Positions 5,667 through 6,206 of a stretch of 6,206 nt of DNA are shown one piece after another. The stretch is taken from positions 1-6,206 of the forward strand of contig JAPCJN010000083.1 in the NCBI GenBank assembly GCA_027886925.1. Direction: 5' to 3'. Positions within the stretch are counted from its first letter, which is position 1, and each line of letters opens with the position of its first letter. A program made the translations under genes and the position numbers. The notes beneath the pieces are model-generated. The model was not told where the DNA came from. It did not search any database and saw only the letters and a list, made by a program, of their open reading frames with translations. The stretch comes from Nitrososphaerota archaeon (GTDB lineage: Archaea; Thermoproteota; Nitrososphaeria; Nitrososphaerales; UBA183).

Positions 5667-5741
5667 CGACTCCGTGCGTCCCCTCACAGCTTCCTCACGC
5701 TGTCGACTGGCAACTCGTTTCGGTTTGAAAGAATATCGAAG

Positions 5742-5800
5742 CTGCAGGTTGCGACCTTGAAGGTTTCAGTCGCCCTTCAAGCAGAGGTCGCAGGCTGCGG
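5742..5800. terminator. Large two-part stem-loop at the convergent 3' ends
   Basis: Bases 5742-5757 pair with 5785-5800 as a 16-position stem with 13 Watson-Crick pairs, two G-T wobbles and one mismatch. Inside it, 5757/5758-5763 pairs with 5774-5779/5780 (TTGAAGG against CCTTCAA) around a 10-base loop. The two stems compete only at base 5757. The element spans the TGA of the minus-strand cyclophilin-like gene (5777-5779). The wobbles are stable only in plus-strand RNA, so it may end read-through from the eS25 side, protect a 3' end, or be a small RNA. Function is inference. Confidence 0.45.
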
Positions 5801-6175
5801 ACTACGAGGCGCCAAAATCTCGAGAACGTCTCCTGAAACGGCTTTCTGAACAATCTCGAAGCCTTCTTCGACCTTCCCGACCGGGTTGAGCGGCCTCTCG
5901 CTCTTCACGTTGGCGAGGAAGATGCAGACGGATCCGTTTGCCGCGAGGAAGGCGACGTCGCCTTTCGAGAACTCCTTCCTCTGTTTCTCTACGCCTATCT
6001 TGATCTTTGTCAGGAGAGTGATCATGGCACCCGGAGTAATCATTGCCCGCGAGGAGAAAGGAAGTTCATCCAATATCGCTGCGACCGTAACCGGCGCGAG
6101 GTGGCGGTACAGGCCCAGCGTGAAGGTCCCCTTGCCTCTCACAGACGCGGTGCATTCCAACTTGGAGACTGACAT
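5777..6175 (-). CDS. Small cyclophilin-like-fold protein (archaeal TM1367-type family)
   Basis: The 132-residue cytoplasmic protein resembles the short cyclophilin-like barrel family found in archaea and Thermotoga (structural prototype TM1367). Visible features are the alternating beta-strand pattern, FSKGDVAFLAANGSVCIFLA (69-88), the diagnostic LNPVGKVEEGFEIVQKAVSGD (split at 96-110 and 111-116) and a final strand VLEILAP. A short Pro/Ser/Ala tail follows. Members share the cyclophilin fold, but prolyl-isomerase activity has not been generally shown and the canonical cyclophilin active-site Arg/Phe set is not evident, so no reaction is assigned. The start ATG at 6175 gives the expected length; only 31 bases lie upstream in the window, with no visible Shine-Dalgarno or TATA box. 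It is convergent with eS25, and its stop codon lies within a large stem-loop. Confidence 0.75.
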   Translation of the reverse strand: MSVSKLECTASVRGKGTFTLGLYRHLAPVTVAAILDELPFSSRAMITPGAMITLLTKIKIGVEKQRKEFSKGDVAFLAANGSVCIFLANVKSERPLNPVGKVEEGFEIVQKAVSGDVLEILAPRSPQPATSA

Positions 6176-6206
6176 GCGCAGACAGCAGTGAGGAGTTTTC
6201 CGGTAT

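Noticed and set aside
5610..5740. Possible tRNA or split tRNA in the eS25/cyclophilin-like spacer
   Set aside because: GC-rich segments and GGTTTGAAA resemble a B box only loosely. No acceptor stem or anticodon arm could be built.

Overview
The window looks archaeal, most probably Thermoproteota (Crenarchaeota/Nitrososphaeria-like). The reasons are a clear small-subunit protein eS25, which is typical of these archaea and absent from bacteria; TATA-like boxes placed for leaderless or short-leader transcripts; a likely TTG start; and a secreted protein ending in a Thr/Ser-rich stalk, one membrane helix and a basic tail, as in archaeal S-layer-associated proteins. The DNA is moderately GC-rich, so long antisense open frames are common and were discounted. 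A non-ammonia-oxidising Nitrososphaeria lineage would fit, because PQQ-dehydrogenase families are known to be expanded there, but the window alone cannot settle the lineage.

Layout. Positions 1-41 (+) are the last codons of an upstream gene whose end is identical to the end of the next gene, so two PQQ-protein paralogues lie in tandem. Positions 185-2434 (+) encode a 749-residue secreted, membrane-anchored PQQ alcohol-dehydrogenase-like beta-propeller. Positions 2435-2731 are a convergent intergenic stretch with an oligo-T signal and a weakly supported structured/small-ORF candidate. Positions 2732-3742 (-) encode a winged-helix protein fused to an NMT1/SsuA-type solute-binding-like domain. 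Positions 3743-3855 are a compact divergent control region with one near-symmetric TATA box and a perfect 20-bp palindrome. Positions 3856-5148 (+) encode an NCS1 purine-cytosine-permease-family transporter. Positions 5233-5574 (+) encode eS25. Positions 5777-6175 (-) encode a small cyclophilin-like-fold protein, convergent with eS25, with a large stem-loop over its 3' end.

How the parts may work together. The regulator and transporter are divergent and share a promoter region containing a perfect palindrome. The regulator's sensor domain belongs to the fold class that binds hydroxymethylpyrimidine/thiamine precursors or sulfonates, and the transporter belongs to a family that imports cytosine, purines, allantoin, hydantoin or hydroxymethylpyrimidine. 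The simplest reading is a ligand-sensing regulator controlling uptake of its own ligand or a related pyrimidine-like compound. The PQQ-like proteins would act outside the membrane as surface-tethered dehydrogenases or as degenerate propellers. Catalytic-region Asn and Asp-x-Asp residues are visible, but the expected Glu metal ligand appears to be replaced by Arg. The eS25 and cyclophilin-like genes look like ordinary housekeeping neighbours.
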